In this document: positions 9,257 through 16,558 of the stretch, one piece after another | How positions within the stretch are numbered: the first letter of the stretch is position 1 | Layout: each line of letters starts with the position of its first letter | NCBI GenBank assembly: GCA_051000345.1 | Contig: JBPCOJ010000032.1 | Location: 1-32,846, forward strand | Direction: 5' to 3' | DNA from: JBHENC01 sp051000345 | Lineage (GTDB): Bacteria > Acidobacteriota > Blastocatellia > Pyrinomonadales > Pyrinomonadaceae | DNA: 32,846 nt | The notes under the pieces: model-generated | Databases searched by the model: none | Told to the model about the DNA's origin: nothing | The model's input: only the letters and a program-made list of their open reading frames with translations | Program-made: the position numbers and the translations under genes

Positions 9257-10111
9257 ATGATTAAAAATTCATTGCTTGCCATCGGCACGACGGCGCGTGA
9301 GCTTGTGCGGGATTGGCGAAGCCTCGGCCTCTTCAACGCGCTTTATGCTGCGCTCATCGGCGCTCTCTGGCTGTTCTTTTCGACGAAGGAAGCGAGCGCG
9401 TGGCAACTGGTTTTGACGGCGCTGCTTGCCGTCGCTGCGCCCGTGCTGTTCTTTCTGCTGCAATCGGCGGGCGCTGTCCGCTACGTATGGAATGAAGCGC
9501 AGACTGCGACTCTTTTCCAAAAATCCGTGAAGGCGCTCTGGAAAATAATTCTTATCAGCATCCCGCTTATCCTGCTTGCAGTTTTGTTAGCTTACCTGCT
9601 CAATAAATTACAGGCGCGGTTTCCCGTCACGGAAGCCGCGCGTCCGGCGCTTATTCCTGTGTCGCATCCTTCGGCAGCGCATCCGCCTGTGTTGCCTTTG
9701 CGCTGGCCGGATGTCTTCATCGCTTCGTTGCGATTGTTGCTGTTGGGCGTCGTGCTGCCGCTCGCCGCGATTCATTTGTGGCTTGCGGCGGCGCGCGATC
9801 CATTCGTCCGCACTGTGCGCCGCGTGCCGCAGATTCTCGCGCACGCCTTTTCCGCGCAATCGGTTTTGATCTACGCTATCGGGCTGATTCTTTTCGCATT
9901 GATGCCTTACTTTTTGATTTTCACGCGCACCGCTGTTCGCAATGCGTGGGCGGAACTTTTGCTGTTCGGCTTGCGTCTCGCGCTGGCGTTCGTCTTCACG
10001 CTCTGGGGCTGGCTCGTCACCGTCGGCGCGCTTGCGAAAACAAATGTGAAGGAGAGCTTGAGCGTGGAAGAAAGGAACATTGAAACACCACCGCGCATCA
10101 TTGAAGCTTAG
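9257..10111 (+). CDS. Six-helix integral membrane protein of unknown function
   Basis: I do not recognise a family. The 284-aa product has six predicted membrane helices at about residues 25-41, 50-70, 95-115, 153-175, 203-225 and 235-260. A Pro/His-rich loop lies between helices 3 and 4 (about 120-150), and a short charged tail ends the protein. There is no signal peptide and no recognisable transporter or enzyme motif. A clear AAGGAG ribosome-binding site lies 7 nt before the ATG. It sits between the macroglobulin and the transpeptidase fusion, with its stop 10 nt before the likely start of the fusion gene, so it belongs to the same transcription unit. It may anchor or assist the envelope complex; that is inference from position only. 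Confidence 0.83.
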   Translation: MIKNSLLAIGTTARELVRDWRSLGLFNALYAALIGALWLFFSTKEASAWQLVLTALLAVAAPVLFFLLQSAGAVRYVWNEAQTATLFQKSVKALWKIILISIPLILLAVLLAYLLNKLQARFPVTEAARPALIPVSHPSAAHPPVLPLRWPDVFIASLRLLLLGVVLPLAAIHLWLAAARDPFVRTVRRVPQILAHAFSAQSVLIYAIGLILFALMPYFLIFTRTAVRNAWAELLLFGLRLALAFVFTLWGWLVTVGALAKTNVKESLSVEERNIETPPRIIEA

Positions 10112-10121
10112 TGATGAAAAA

Positions 10122-13070
10122 ATGATGCGCCCTCTATGCTGCACATTGATTTATCCATACGTATTGCTGTGTGCATTGCTGATGTCTTCATGTTCCGCGC
10201 CGCGTGAAGCATCTGAATCAGCGCCGACGATTGCGCACGCCGCCGCAAGCGATGAAGAGGTGGATGCGGCGTTGCAGCGTGCGGCGACGGCGGCGCTCGG
10301 CACACGCGACGGAAGCATCATCGTGCTCGATCCGCAGACGGGACGCGTGCGCGCCATCGTCAACGCGCGCGTCGCTTTCGAGGAAGCGATACCGCCGGGT
10401 TCCGCTATTAAACCGTTCACGGCGCTCGCGGGATTGCGCGCCGGATTGATTGATGAAAATTCGCGCGTGCTGTGTCGCACCACATACCGGCGCGACGATT
10501 TCGAGACGCGCTGCTCTCACCTGAAACTCAATCCGCCATTCGATCCGGTACACGCGCTCGCTTATTCCTGCAACTATTATTTCTCGAAGCTCGGCGAAAA
10601 ATTAAACGCGGAATCGTTCGATGCAACACTTGCCGGATTCGGTTTCGGCGCGCGCACAGGCTCGGACGACGAGCGCGAGGCGACGGGCGCGTTGCCGCGT
10701 GGTGAATGGCGCGTGCCGTATGCGCTCGGCTTCGGCGATCAAATGCTTGTCACGCCCGCGCAGTTAATTACCGCTTACGCGGCGCTTTTTAACGGCGGGC
10801 ATTTGTATGTTCCGCAACGCGCGGCCTCGCAAAATTTTATCAAGCAAGAACGCGCCGCGCCGGACATGATACTCGCGCCCGCGCATCGCGCGCTGCTGCT
10901 CGAAGGCTTGCGCGGCGCTGTCGCATACGGGACAGCAGTTCATGCCGGACTCAACGGGTTTCCGCAAATCGTTTTCGGCAAGACCGGCACATCATTGCCG
11001 CGCGACGATTTTCGCACGCACGGCTGGTTCGTAGGCTTCGCGGCTGATCGTCACAAAACAGAAAACGCAGAAGGTGATTCATCTGAAAGCAATTCATCTG
11101 AAAGTGGTTCATCTGAAAATCTGTCTCCGTCGTCGATGCGGCTCGCCGTGCTTGTCTTTCTCAAACGCGCACACGGAGCCGAATGCGCAAACCTCGCGCG
11201 AAACATTTTTGCCACCTACGCGCACGCCGCAACGCCGCATACCGACGCACAAATACCGGGCGACGAAGAATCAGAATCAACGATTGGCGCGCGTGCTGCG
11301 TCTGACGCATCGCAAGCGCAAGCTTCCACCGATTCGGCTACTACTTCAACAGTGCGCGTTCGTCTTGTGCGTGAAGAAACGACGCGCGCGCTCTCGCTCG
11401 ATGAATATGTCTTCGGCGTGCTCGCGGCGGAAGCCAGCACGGAGAACAATCTGGAAGCACTAAAGGCGCAGGCCGTCGTCAGCCGCACATACGCGCTGAA
11501 GAATATGAATCGCCACGCGCGCGACGGCTACGATTTTTGCAACAACACGCACTGTCAGCGTTATGTCAGCGTAAGGGATGAAACCGCCCGCCCGGACTTT
11601 TACGCAGCGGTACGCCGAGCGATAAAGGAAACTGCGGGCGAAGTCTTGCGGGATGAATCAGGCCGCGTTGCCGATGCTTATTTCAGCGCGTCGTGTGGCG
11701 GCATAACGGCGAACATCGGCACGCTGTGGGGCAAGACTCCTGCGCCTGCTTATTTGCGCGGCGTGCCGGACGAATACTGCGCGACCCTGCCCGAACGCAA
11801 TTGGACAAATGTGATTTCGCGCGCAGAGTTAAGCAAAGCTTTGCGCGGGGATGCGCGTAGCGATGTGGGCGCGCGGCTCACGGATGTGCGCGTCGTGAGG
11901 CATGACGCAACGGGACGCGCGGAGACAATTGCGCTCGAAGGCGAACGGCGTCGCACGTTGCGCGGCTGGGATTTCAAAATCATCGTCGGGCGCTATCTCG
12001 GCTGGAACGTGCTGAAAAGTTCGCGCTTTGATGTTTCGCGCGCCGGAGAAAATTTCGTGTTTCGCGGCAGCGGTTTCGGACACGGCCTCGGCCTCTGTCA
12101 AACGGGCGCGCGCGCGATGGCTGTGCGCGGCGCATCGTATCGCCAAATTCTGAATCGTTATCTTCCGGGAACACGCATGGGCTCTTTCGATGCCGACGTG
12201 AAAAGAACAGTTAAGGATCAATCGAATGCGAACAGTGAAAGCGGAGAATGGAGCGAAGCAGAGAAGCCGTCGGTGAAAATCGTTCCGGCTGCGTATCCTT
12301 CAAACAATGAGCGCGCGTGTGATTATGAAGCGATAAGATTTCAAAACATCGCTTTCGCGCATCGCAACGCTTCAGCGGGGCGTTTGATTTTGTCGAGCGA
12401 AAACTTTCAGGTGAGTTTCACCAAGCAGGAGGTGCGGCGCGATGCAGGGGAAGCCTTGCGCGTGCTCGAAGCGGCGCGCGTGGATTTATCTGCGCGGCTT
12501 AAACTTGCAAACGTCGGCGCGCGCGAAGTGCCGAAGCTGGAATTGTTTGTGCATGAAACGGCGGGCGATTTCGTCGCGGCGACGAATCAGCCGGTGTGGG
12601 TTGCGGCGGTTACTCGCGCGGGGCGCATAGAAGTACAACCGCTCGATGTGCTACGGCGGCGCGGTGTGTTTGCCTCGACGCTGCGGCATGAATACGCGCA
12701 CGCGGTAATCGAAAGTTTGAGTCGTGGGCGCGCGCCGCACTGGTTCGCCGAAGGCCTCGCTATTTATTTTGCGGGCGAAGGAGCGAGCGTGAATCGCGGC
12801 GCTCGCGTTGTCGATTTGTCGCCTGAAGAATTGGAAGGAAAATTAGCGCAGCCCGCCGCGTCCGCGCAGGAAACGCGCGCCCTATACGCGGCGGCTTATA
12901 GGCAAGTGATGGCGCTCGTCCGCCGCGAAGGTGAAGCGAGCGTATGGCGGCGCATTGCACAATACAGAAGCGCGTCGCACAGTATAAAAGCGTATGAAGA
13001 AAATCGCGCCGGATCATACGCTTTACAAGCGAATAAAGTCTCTTCTAAGGATTTTGCCGACGTTCTATGA
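10122..13070 (+). CDS. Trifunctional fusion: penicillin-binding transpeptidase, SpoIID/LytB domain, HExxH peptidase
   Basis: A 982-aa envelope protein in one uninterrupted frame. A short hydrophobic N-terminus ending LLMSSC suggests a lipoprotein. The first domain (about 40-330) is a penicillin-binding transpeptidase with Ser94-Ala-Ile-Lys97 (SxxK), Ser149-Cys-Asn (SxN) and Lys287-Thr-Gly (KTG). The second (about 410-680) is a SpoIID/LytB-type peptidoglycan lytic domain: AAEAS with the probable catalytic Glu437, KAQAVVSRTYAL, and the GFGHGLGLCQTGA signature. The third (about 740-960) is a gluzincin of peptidase-MA type, with HEYAH at 856-860 and FAEG Glu877 as likely third zinc ligand. Together these could crosslink peptides, cleave denuded glycan strands and hydrolyse protein. 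Two adjacent ATGs (10122, 10125) are candidate starts; a TTG at 10080 is possible but puts 14 polar residues before the signal. Confidence 0.9.
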   Translation: MMRPLCCTLIYPYVLLCALLMSSCSAPREASESAPTIAHAAASDEEVDAALQRAATAALGTRDGSIIVLDPQTGRVRAIVNARVAFEEAIPPGSAIKPFTALAGLRAGLIDENSRVLCRTTYRRDDFETRCSHLKLNPPFDPVHALAYSCNYYFSKLGEKLNAESFDATLAGFGFGARTGSDDEREATGALPRGEWRVPYALGFGDQMLVTPAQLITAYAALFNGGHLYVPQRAASQNFIKQERAAPDMILAPAHRALLLEGLRGAVAYGTAVHAGLNGFPQIVFGKTGTSLPRDDFRTHGWFVGFAADRHKTENAEGDSSESNSSESGSSENLSPSSMRLAVLVFLKRAHGAECANLARNIFATYAHAATPHTDAQIPGDEESESTIGARAASDASQAQASTDSATTSTVRVRLVREETTRALSLDEYVFGVLAAEASTENNLEALKAQAVVSRTYALKNMNRHARDGYDFCNNTHCQRYVSVRDETARPDFYAAVRRAIKETAGEVLRDESGRVADAYFSASCGGITANIGTLWGKTPAPAYLRGVPDEYCATLPERNWTNVISRAELSKALRGDARSDVGARLTDVRVVRHDATGRAETIALEGERRRTLRGWDFKIIVGRYLGWNVLKSSRFDVSRAGENFVFRGSGFGHGLGLCQTGARAMAVRGASYRQILNRYLPGTRMGSFDADVKRTVKDQSNANSESGEWSEAEKPSVKIVPAAYPSNNERACDYEAIRFQNIAFAHRNASAGRLILSSENFQVSFTKQEVRRDAGEALRVLEAARVDLSARLKLANVGAREVPKLELFVHETAGDFVAATNQPVWVAAVTRAGRIEVQPLDVLRRRGVFASTLRHEYAHAVIESLSRGRAPHWFAEGLAIYFAGEGASVNRGARVVDLSPEELEGKLAQPAASAQETRALYAAAYRQVMALVRREGEASVWRRIAQYRSASHSIKAYEENRAGSYALQANKVSSKDFADVL
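11076..11120 (+). repeat. Three 15-bp tandem repeats encoding a Ser/Glu-rich loop
   Basis: Three consecutive 15-nt units share the core TTCATCTGAAA (11076-11090, 11091-11105, 11106-11120) and encode (D/N/G)SSES-like pentapeptides. They fall in frame inside the transpeptidase domain, shortly after the KTG motif, where a surface loop between strands is expected. Being in frame, they would change loop length without breaking the gene. Confidence 0.75.
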
Positions 13071-13123
13071 GCGGTTCGAGAAAGGGCTACCAATCGTTTG
13101 AGTGGTAACACGGAAGAAGAATT

Positions 13124-14386
13124 TTGAGAAAATTTATTTTTTACGTTGTGCTGGCAGTCGCGGCAACGCTGCCCGGCTTGGTCATACGCCTGACTGGAAT
13201 TCATCTGCCGACGCTTGTCTCTGCTGCTATCTTTTTCGCCGCTATTTTAGGCGCAGGATTTCTGCTTTCGTGGGGAGCGGAAGCGGCGGAGCAGCACGTT
13301 TCGCGTGGTCTGGCGGTGGCGGCGCTAGCTTTGATTACAGTCTTGCCAGAATATGCGGTAGACATTTATTTCAGCTATCAGGCGGGCGCGCATCCGGGTT
13401 CGGAGTATGTCGGATTCGCCGCCGCCAATATGACGGGAGCAAATCGTTTGCTGGTCGGCACGGGTTGGTCGCTCATTGTTTTGCTTTTCTGGTGGCGAAG
13501 CGGAAAACGCGGCGTGCAGTTATATCCGCAAAACAGCGCCGAGATTGTCTTTCTCGCGCTTTCCAGTGTGTATGCCTTTGTCATCGTTATCAAAGACCGG
13601 ATAGACATTTTCGACACAATCTTTCTTATCGGAATTTTTGCTGCTTATTTGTGGCGCGTCGGTAAAATGTCGTCAGCCGATGACGAGGATGATGACGAAG
13701 AAATTGAAGTCGGACCCGCTGCCGCGTTAGCAACGCTGCCGAAAAAACAGCAATATGCCGCCATCGCCGCGCTTGCCGTTTTTGCTGCATTCGTCATTAT
13801 CGTGACGGCAGAGCCTTTCGCCGAATCGTTGATTGCCGGAAGTCGCATAATCGGCATCAACGAGTTTCTGATTATCCAATGGATTGCGCCGCTCGCAGGC
13901 GAATCGCCGGAAATTATAATTACTATTCTTTTTACTCTCGCTTTGCGTCCGGCCATCGCGCTCGGTGCTTTAATCAGCGACAAAATCAACCAGTGGACGC
14001 TGCTCGTCGGAATGATTCCGCTCGCTTACTCTCTCGGAGCAGGCACAATCGGCGCGCTGCCGCTGGATTTGCGCCAGCGCGAAGAATTTTTCTTGACGGC
14101 AGCGCAATCGCTTTTCGGTCTCGCTCTGCTTCTTTGCCTGCGTTTAAGTTTGAAAAGTGCTTTCGCCTTGCTCGGTTTATTTCTCGTTCAGCTTGGTCTC
14201 GCGTTCGCCTTTCACAACGACGAGAGCCGCACTATCACAGTGCTTACCTTTATGGCTTGGCTTTATCTCGTTTTAGCCGCCGGAATTTTTTTTCGGAATC
14301 GTCGCTGCTTGATTGAATGCGTTCGAGTAGGATTGCTGGCAAGGGCTTCGCCGGAGATAGACGCCGATCCATTATTCTTAAAGTAA
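13124..14386 (+). CDS. CaCA-superfamily sodium/calcium exchanger-like membrane protein
   Basis: A 420-aa polytopic membrane protein with about eleven hydrophobic segments in two homologous halves. The first alpha-repeat contains ALITVLPEYAVDIYFSYQAG and the second contains QWIAPLAGESPEIIITILF. These acidic, Pro/Glu-containing helices are the ion-binding signature of the Ca2+:cation antiporter superfamily. The halves are joined by a very acidic loop (SSADDEDDDEEIEVGP, about residues 185-200), typical of a regulatory or cation-sensing linker. The start is a TTG at 13124 with GGAAG 7 nt upstream; the next in-frame Met is about residue 102, too late. The last ~25 residues after the final helix (from CLIECVRV) look unlike the rest of the family. 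It probably exports Ca2+ or exchanges Na+/Ca2+ across the inner membrane. Confidence 0.85.
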   Translation: MRKFIFYVVLAVAATLPGLVIRLTGIHLPTLVSAAIFFAAILGAGFLLSWGAEAAEQHVSRGLAVAALALITVLPEYAVDIYFSYQAGAHPGSEYVGFAAANMTGANRLLVGTGWSLIVLLFWWRSGKRGVQLYPQNSAEIVFLALSSVYAFVIVIKDRIDIFDTIFLIGIFAAYLWRVGKMSSADDEDDDEEIEVGPAAALATLPKKQQYAAIAALAVFAAFVIIVTAEPFAESLIAGSRIIGINEFLIIQWIAPLAGESPEIIITILFTLALRPAIALGALISDKINQWTLLVGMIPLAYSLGAGTIGALPLDLRQREEFFLTAAQSLFGLALLLCLRLSLKSAFALLGLFLVQLGLAFAFHNDESRTITVLTFMAWLYLVLAAGIFFRNRRCLIECVRVGLLARASPEIDADPLFLK

Positions 14387-14500
14387 ACCGTGTCCACAAA
14401 GTAAGCCATAGCCACCCATGCTTTCGTGTAAAAAATCATCAGCCTGCCTGTTGCCGCATACAAAGCTTGCTTACGCACATAAACTTACTTTAACGTGAGC

Positions 14501-14525
14501 GCGAGCGAACGATTATCTTGCTCGC
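14501..14525. other. Inverted repeat upstream of the dehydrogenase gene
   Basis: GCGAGC (14501-14506) and GCTCGC (14520-14525) form a 6-bp stem around a 13-nt spacer, followed by TTAAATTTTATTG. It could be a weak terminator for the exchanger gene or an operator for the dehydrogenase. The rest of 14387-14549 holds a 9-bp inverted pair (TTAAAGTAA near 14379 and TTACTTTAA near 14486) and nothing else I can name. Confidence 0.3.
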
Positions 14526-14549
14526 TTAAATTTTATTGCGGAGTGAGTT

Positions 14550-15578
14550 ATGAAGGCTGTCGTTTTTAATGAACATGGCGGAGCGGAAGTCTTGCGTTAC
14601 ACGGACGCGCCCGATCCGCGTCCGAAGGCAAACGAAGTGCTAGTGGAAGTGCGCGCCTGTGCTTTGAACCATCTGGACGTGTGGACGCGCGCAGGCTTGC
14701 ACGGCATTCCTGTTCCGCTGCCGCACATTTTGGGCAACGACATCGCGGGCGTCGTGCGCGAGGCGGGTGAACTCGTGACGTGGGTGCGGGCGGGCGATGA
14801 AGTCTTGTTGCAGCCGGGCGTTTCGTGCGGGCATTGCCGGGAGTGTTTGCGCGGACACGATAATCTCTGCCCGGAGTATGACATTTTAGGTTACAGGCGC
14901 GCGGGCGGTTATGCGGAGTTGGTCACAGCGCCCGGCGTCAACGTCGTCCCGAAGCCGAAAAATCTCACTTGGGAAGAAGCCGCCGCGTTGCCGCTCGTGC
15001 TGCTCACGGCGTGGCACATGCTGGTGACGCGCGCGCGCGTGCAGGCGAGCGAAGACGTGCTCGTACATGCGGCGGGAAGCGGCGTCGGCTCGATTGGAAT
15101 TCAGATCGCAAAACTTCGCGGCGCGCGTGTCATCGCCACCGCCGGATCGAACGAGAAGCTATCGAAGGCGCGCGAACTCGGCGCTGACGAAGCGATTAAC
15201 TATACGAACGGCGATTGGGTGAAGGAAGTGCGCGCGTTGACCGAAGGGCGCGGCGTCGATGTGGTGTTCGAGCACACGGGCGCGGAGACATGGCCGGGTT
15301 CAGTGAAGGCGCTGGCGGCGGGCGGGCGGCTCGTGACATGCGGCGCGACAAGCGGCTACGATGCGCGCACGGACATACGCCAACTCTTTTATCGCCACCT
15401 GACCTTCTTAGGTTCATTCATGGGCGCGAAATATGAATTGCTAGACGCTATCAAATTTGTCGAGCGCGGAAGCTTGCGCGCCGTCGTCGATCAAGTGCTG
15501 CCGCTCTCGGAAGCACGCCGCGCGCACGAATTGATGGAGGATCGCGCGCAGTTCGGCAAACTCGTGCTTGTTCCGTAA
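14550..15578 (+). CDS. Zinc-binding alcohol dehydrogenase / MDR-family oxidoreductase
   Basis: A 342-aa soluble medium-chain dehydrogenase/reductase. The N-terminal GroES-like domain carries the four structural-zinc cysteines Cys93, Cys96, Cys99 and Cys107 in CGHCRECLRGHDNLC. The Rossmann NAD(P) domain contains AAGSGVGSIGIQIAK. CALNHLDVW and the HILGNDIAG segment match the quinone-oxidoreductase-like branch of zinc-dependent alcohol dehydrogenases. Length is typical. The substrate cannot be read from the sequence. A GGAG ribosome-binding site precedes the ATG. It appears monocistronic, flanked by intergenic regions on both sides. Confidence 0.92.
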   Translation: MKAVVFNEHGGAEVLRYTDAPDPRPKANEVLVEVRACALNHLDVWTRAGLHGIPVPLPHILGNDIAGVVREAGELVTWVRAGDEVLLQPGVSCGHCRECLRGHDNLCPEYDILGYRRAGGYAELVTAPGVNVVPKPKNLTWEEAAALPLVLLTAWHMLVTRARVQASEDVLVHAAGSGVGSIGIQIAKLRGARVIATAGSNEKLSKARELGADEAINYTNGDWVKEVRALTEGRGVDVVFEHTGAETWPGSVKALAAGGRLVTCGATSGYDARTDIRQLFYRHLTFLGSFMGAKYELLDAIKFVERGSLRAVVDQVLPLSEARRAHELMEDRAQFGKLVLVP

Positions 15579-15662
15579 AAACCTCGTTGAGTAAATGGTA
15601 GTGCCAGTAATCCTTTTCGGATGTGAATCGAGCAACGACGACACGAACAATAGAATTTCGAT

Positions 15663-15671
15663 TGTTATAAT
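15663..15671 (+). promoter_or_regulatory. Extended -10 promoter element for the Gly-zipper gene
   Basis: TGTTATAAT is a perfect extended -10 (TGn plus TATAAT). No good -35 is visible 16-18 nt upstream, as expected for an extended -10 promoter. It lies about 180 nt before the ATG at 15850, implying a long 5' leader. Confidence 0.5.
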
Positions 15672-15699
15672 TTGGTTGTGACGCACTCATTTGCTTATT

Positions 15700-15723
15700 A
15701 AGTGCAGCAAAAAAACTGCGCTT
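15700..15723 (+). promoter_or_regulatory. Hairpin in the 5' leader of the Gly-zipper gene
   Basis: AAGTGCAG (15700-15707) pairs with CTGCGCTT (15716-15723) through one G-U pair, enclosing an A-rich 8-nt loop. It lies about 20 nt downstream of the predicted transcription start. It is not followed by a T-tract on the coding strand, so an mRNA-stabilising or regulatory stem is more likely than a terminator. Confidence 0.4.
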
Positions 15724-15849
15724 CAGGATAAGTTGATCGGCGCAATCTTCGTCAAGTTTGTAAGGAACGGAAATTGCAAAACAGAAACACACAAAGCTGC
15801 AAGCTGAGTTGCGGCTCTACAGCAGATTAAATTAAGGAGAACATATCAA

Positions 15850-16515
15850 ATGACACCGAATAGCAAAATTTTATCAGTGGCACTCGCGGCGGCAGTGCTC
15901 GGCGGATCGGCCGTCGCGCTCGTCAATCATTCCGGCAATACCAAGCAGGCGGAAACCGCTCCGGCAGCGACCTTAACAACGCAGCCCGTAGCTTCGACAC
16001 AAACTGCGACAGACGCAAATCTGCCCTCCGGTAATTTAACGACGGCAACGACAACGCAGCCGCAAGCTTCGACGGACGCGCAGATTGCAGCCAACACCTC
16101 GAAGGCGAAGGACGATCAAGGCGGCTATCGTGAAGGTTACACACAGGGACTTCAAGACGCGCGCGGATTGCCGAACGCCACCACGAGTTCGACTGTTTCA
16201 CAACGCACTGTTGAAGCACCGGCACGCGTCGTCACGCGCACGCGCTACGTCAACAATTCTCCGCGTTACAGCACTCCGCGTTACAGAAACAGCACCGCAG
16301 AGCGACGCGCTTACTATGATTATAGCCAGCCGCGCCAGCGCACCTTCTGGCAAAAGCACCGCGATAAATTAACGGTCGGCGGCGGCACAGTCGGCGGCGC
16401 GCTCCTCGGCGGAATCATCGGCGGCAAAAAAGGCGCGGCCATCGGCGCATTGTCGGGCGCGGGCGGCTCGGCGCTTTACACCTACAAAATTCGCAACAAG
16501 AATCGCCGTTACTAA
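15850..16515 (+). CDS. Secreted or envelope Gly-zipper protein, hypothetical
   Basis: A 221-aa protein with three parts. The hydrophobic N-terminus (about residues 7-25, ILSVALAAAVLGGSAVALV) is a signal peptide or anchor. A long Thr/Ala/Gln-rich, probably disordered middle (about 30-160) contains a GYREGYTQGLQDARG segment and an Arg/Tyr-rich stretch. The C-terminal glycine zipper (about 175-215) reads GGGTVGGALLGGIIGGKKGA and continues with more Gly/Ala repeats. Glycine-zipper proteins of this kind are common in the envelope of Acidobacteriota and Proteobacteria and insert in or oligomerise at membranes; no enzymatic role is visible. AAGGAG lies 10 nt before the ATG. The aspartic protease gene follows after 43 nt, so cotranscription is possible. 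Confidence 0.82.
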   Translation: MTPNSKILSVALAAAVLGGSAVALVNHSGNTKQAETAPAATLTTQPVASTQTATDANLPSGNLTTATTTQPQASTDAQIAANTSKAKDDQGGYREGYTQGLQDARGLPNATTSSTVSQRTVEAPARVVTRTRYVNNSPRYSTPRYRNSTAERRAYYDYSQPRQRTFWQKHRDKLTVGGGTVGGALLGGIIGGKKGAAIGALSGAGGSALYTYKIRNKNRRY

Positions 16516-16558
16516 ATTGCGCGACGAATAATCCAAGCACCGGTAGGTAAACGAATCA

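Noticed and set aside
10080..10121. TTG 10080 as the start of the fusion gene
   Set aside because: It adds 14 polar residues before the signal sequence and overlaps the membrane-protein gene; the ATG pair at 10122/10125 is more natural, though GAAAGG upstream of the TTG keeps it possible.
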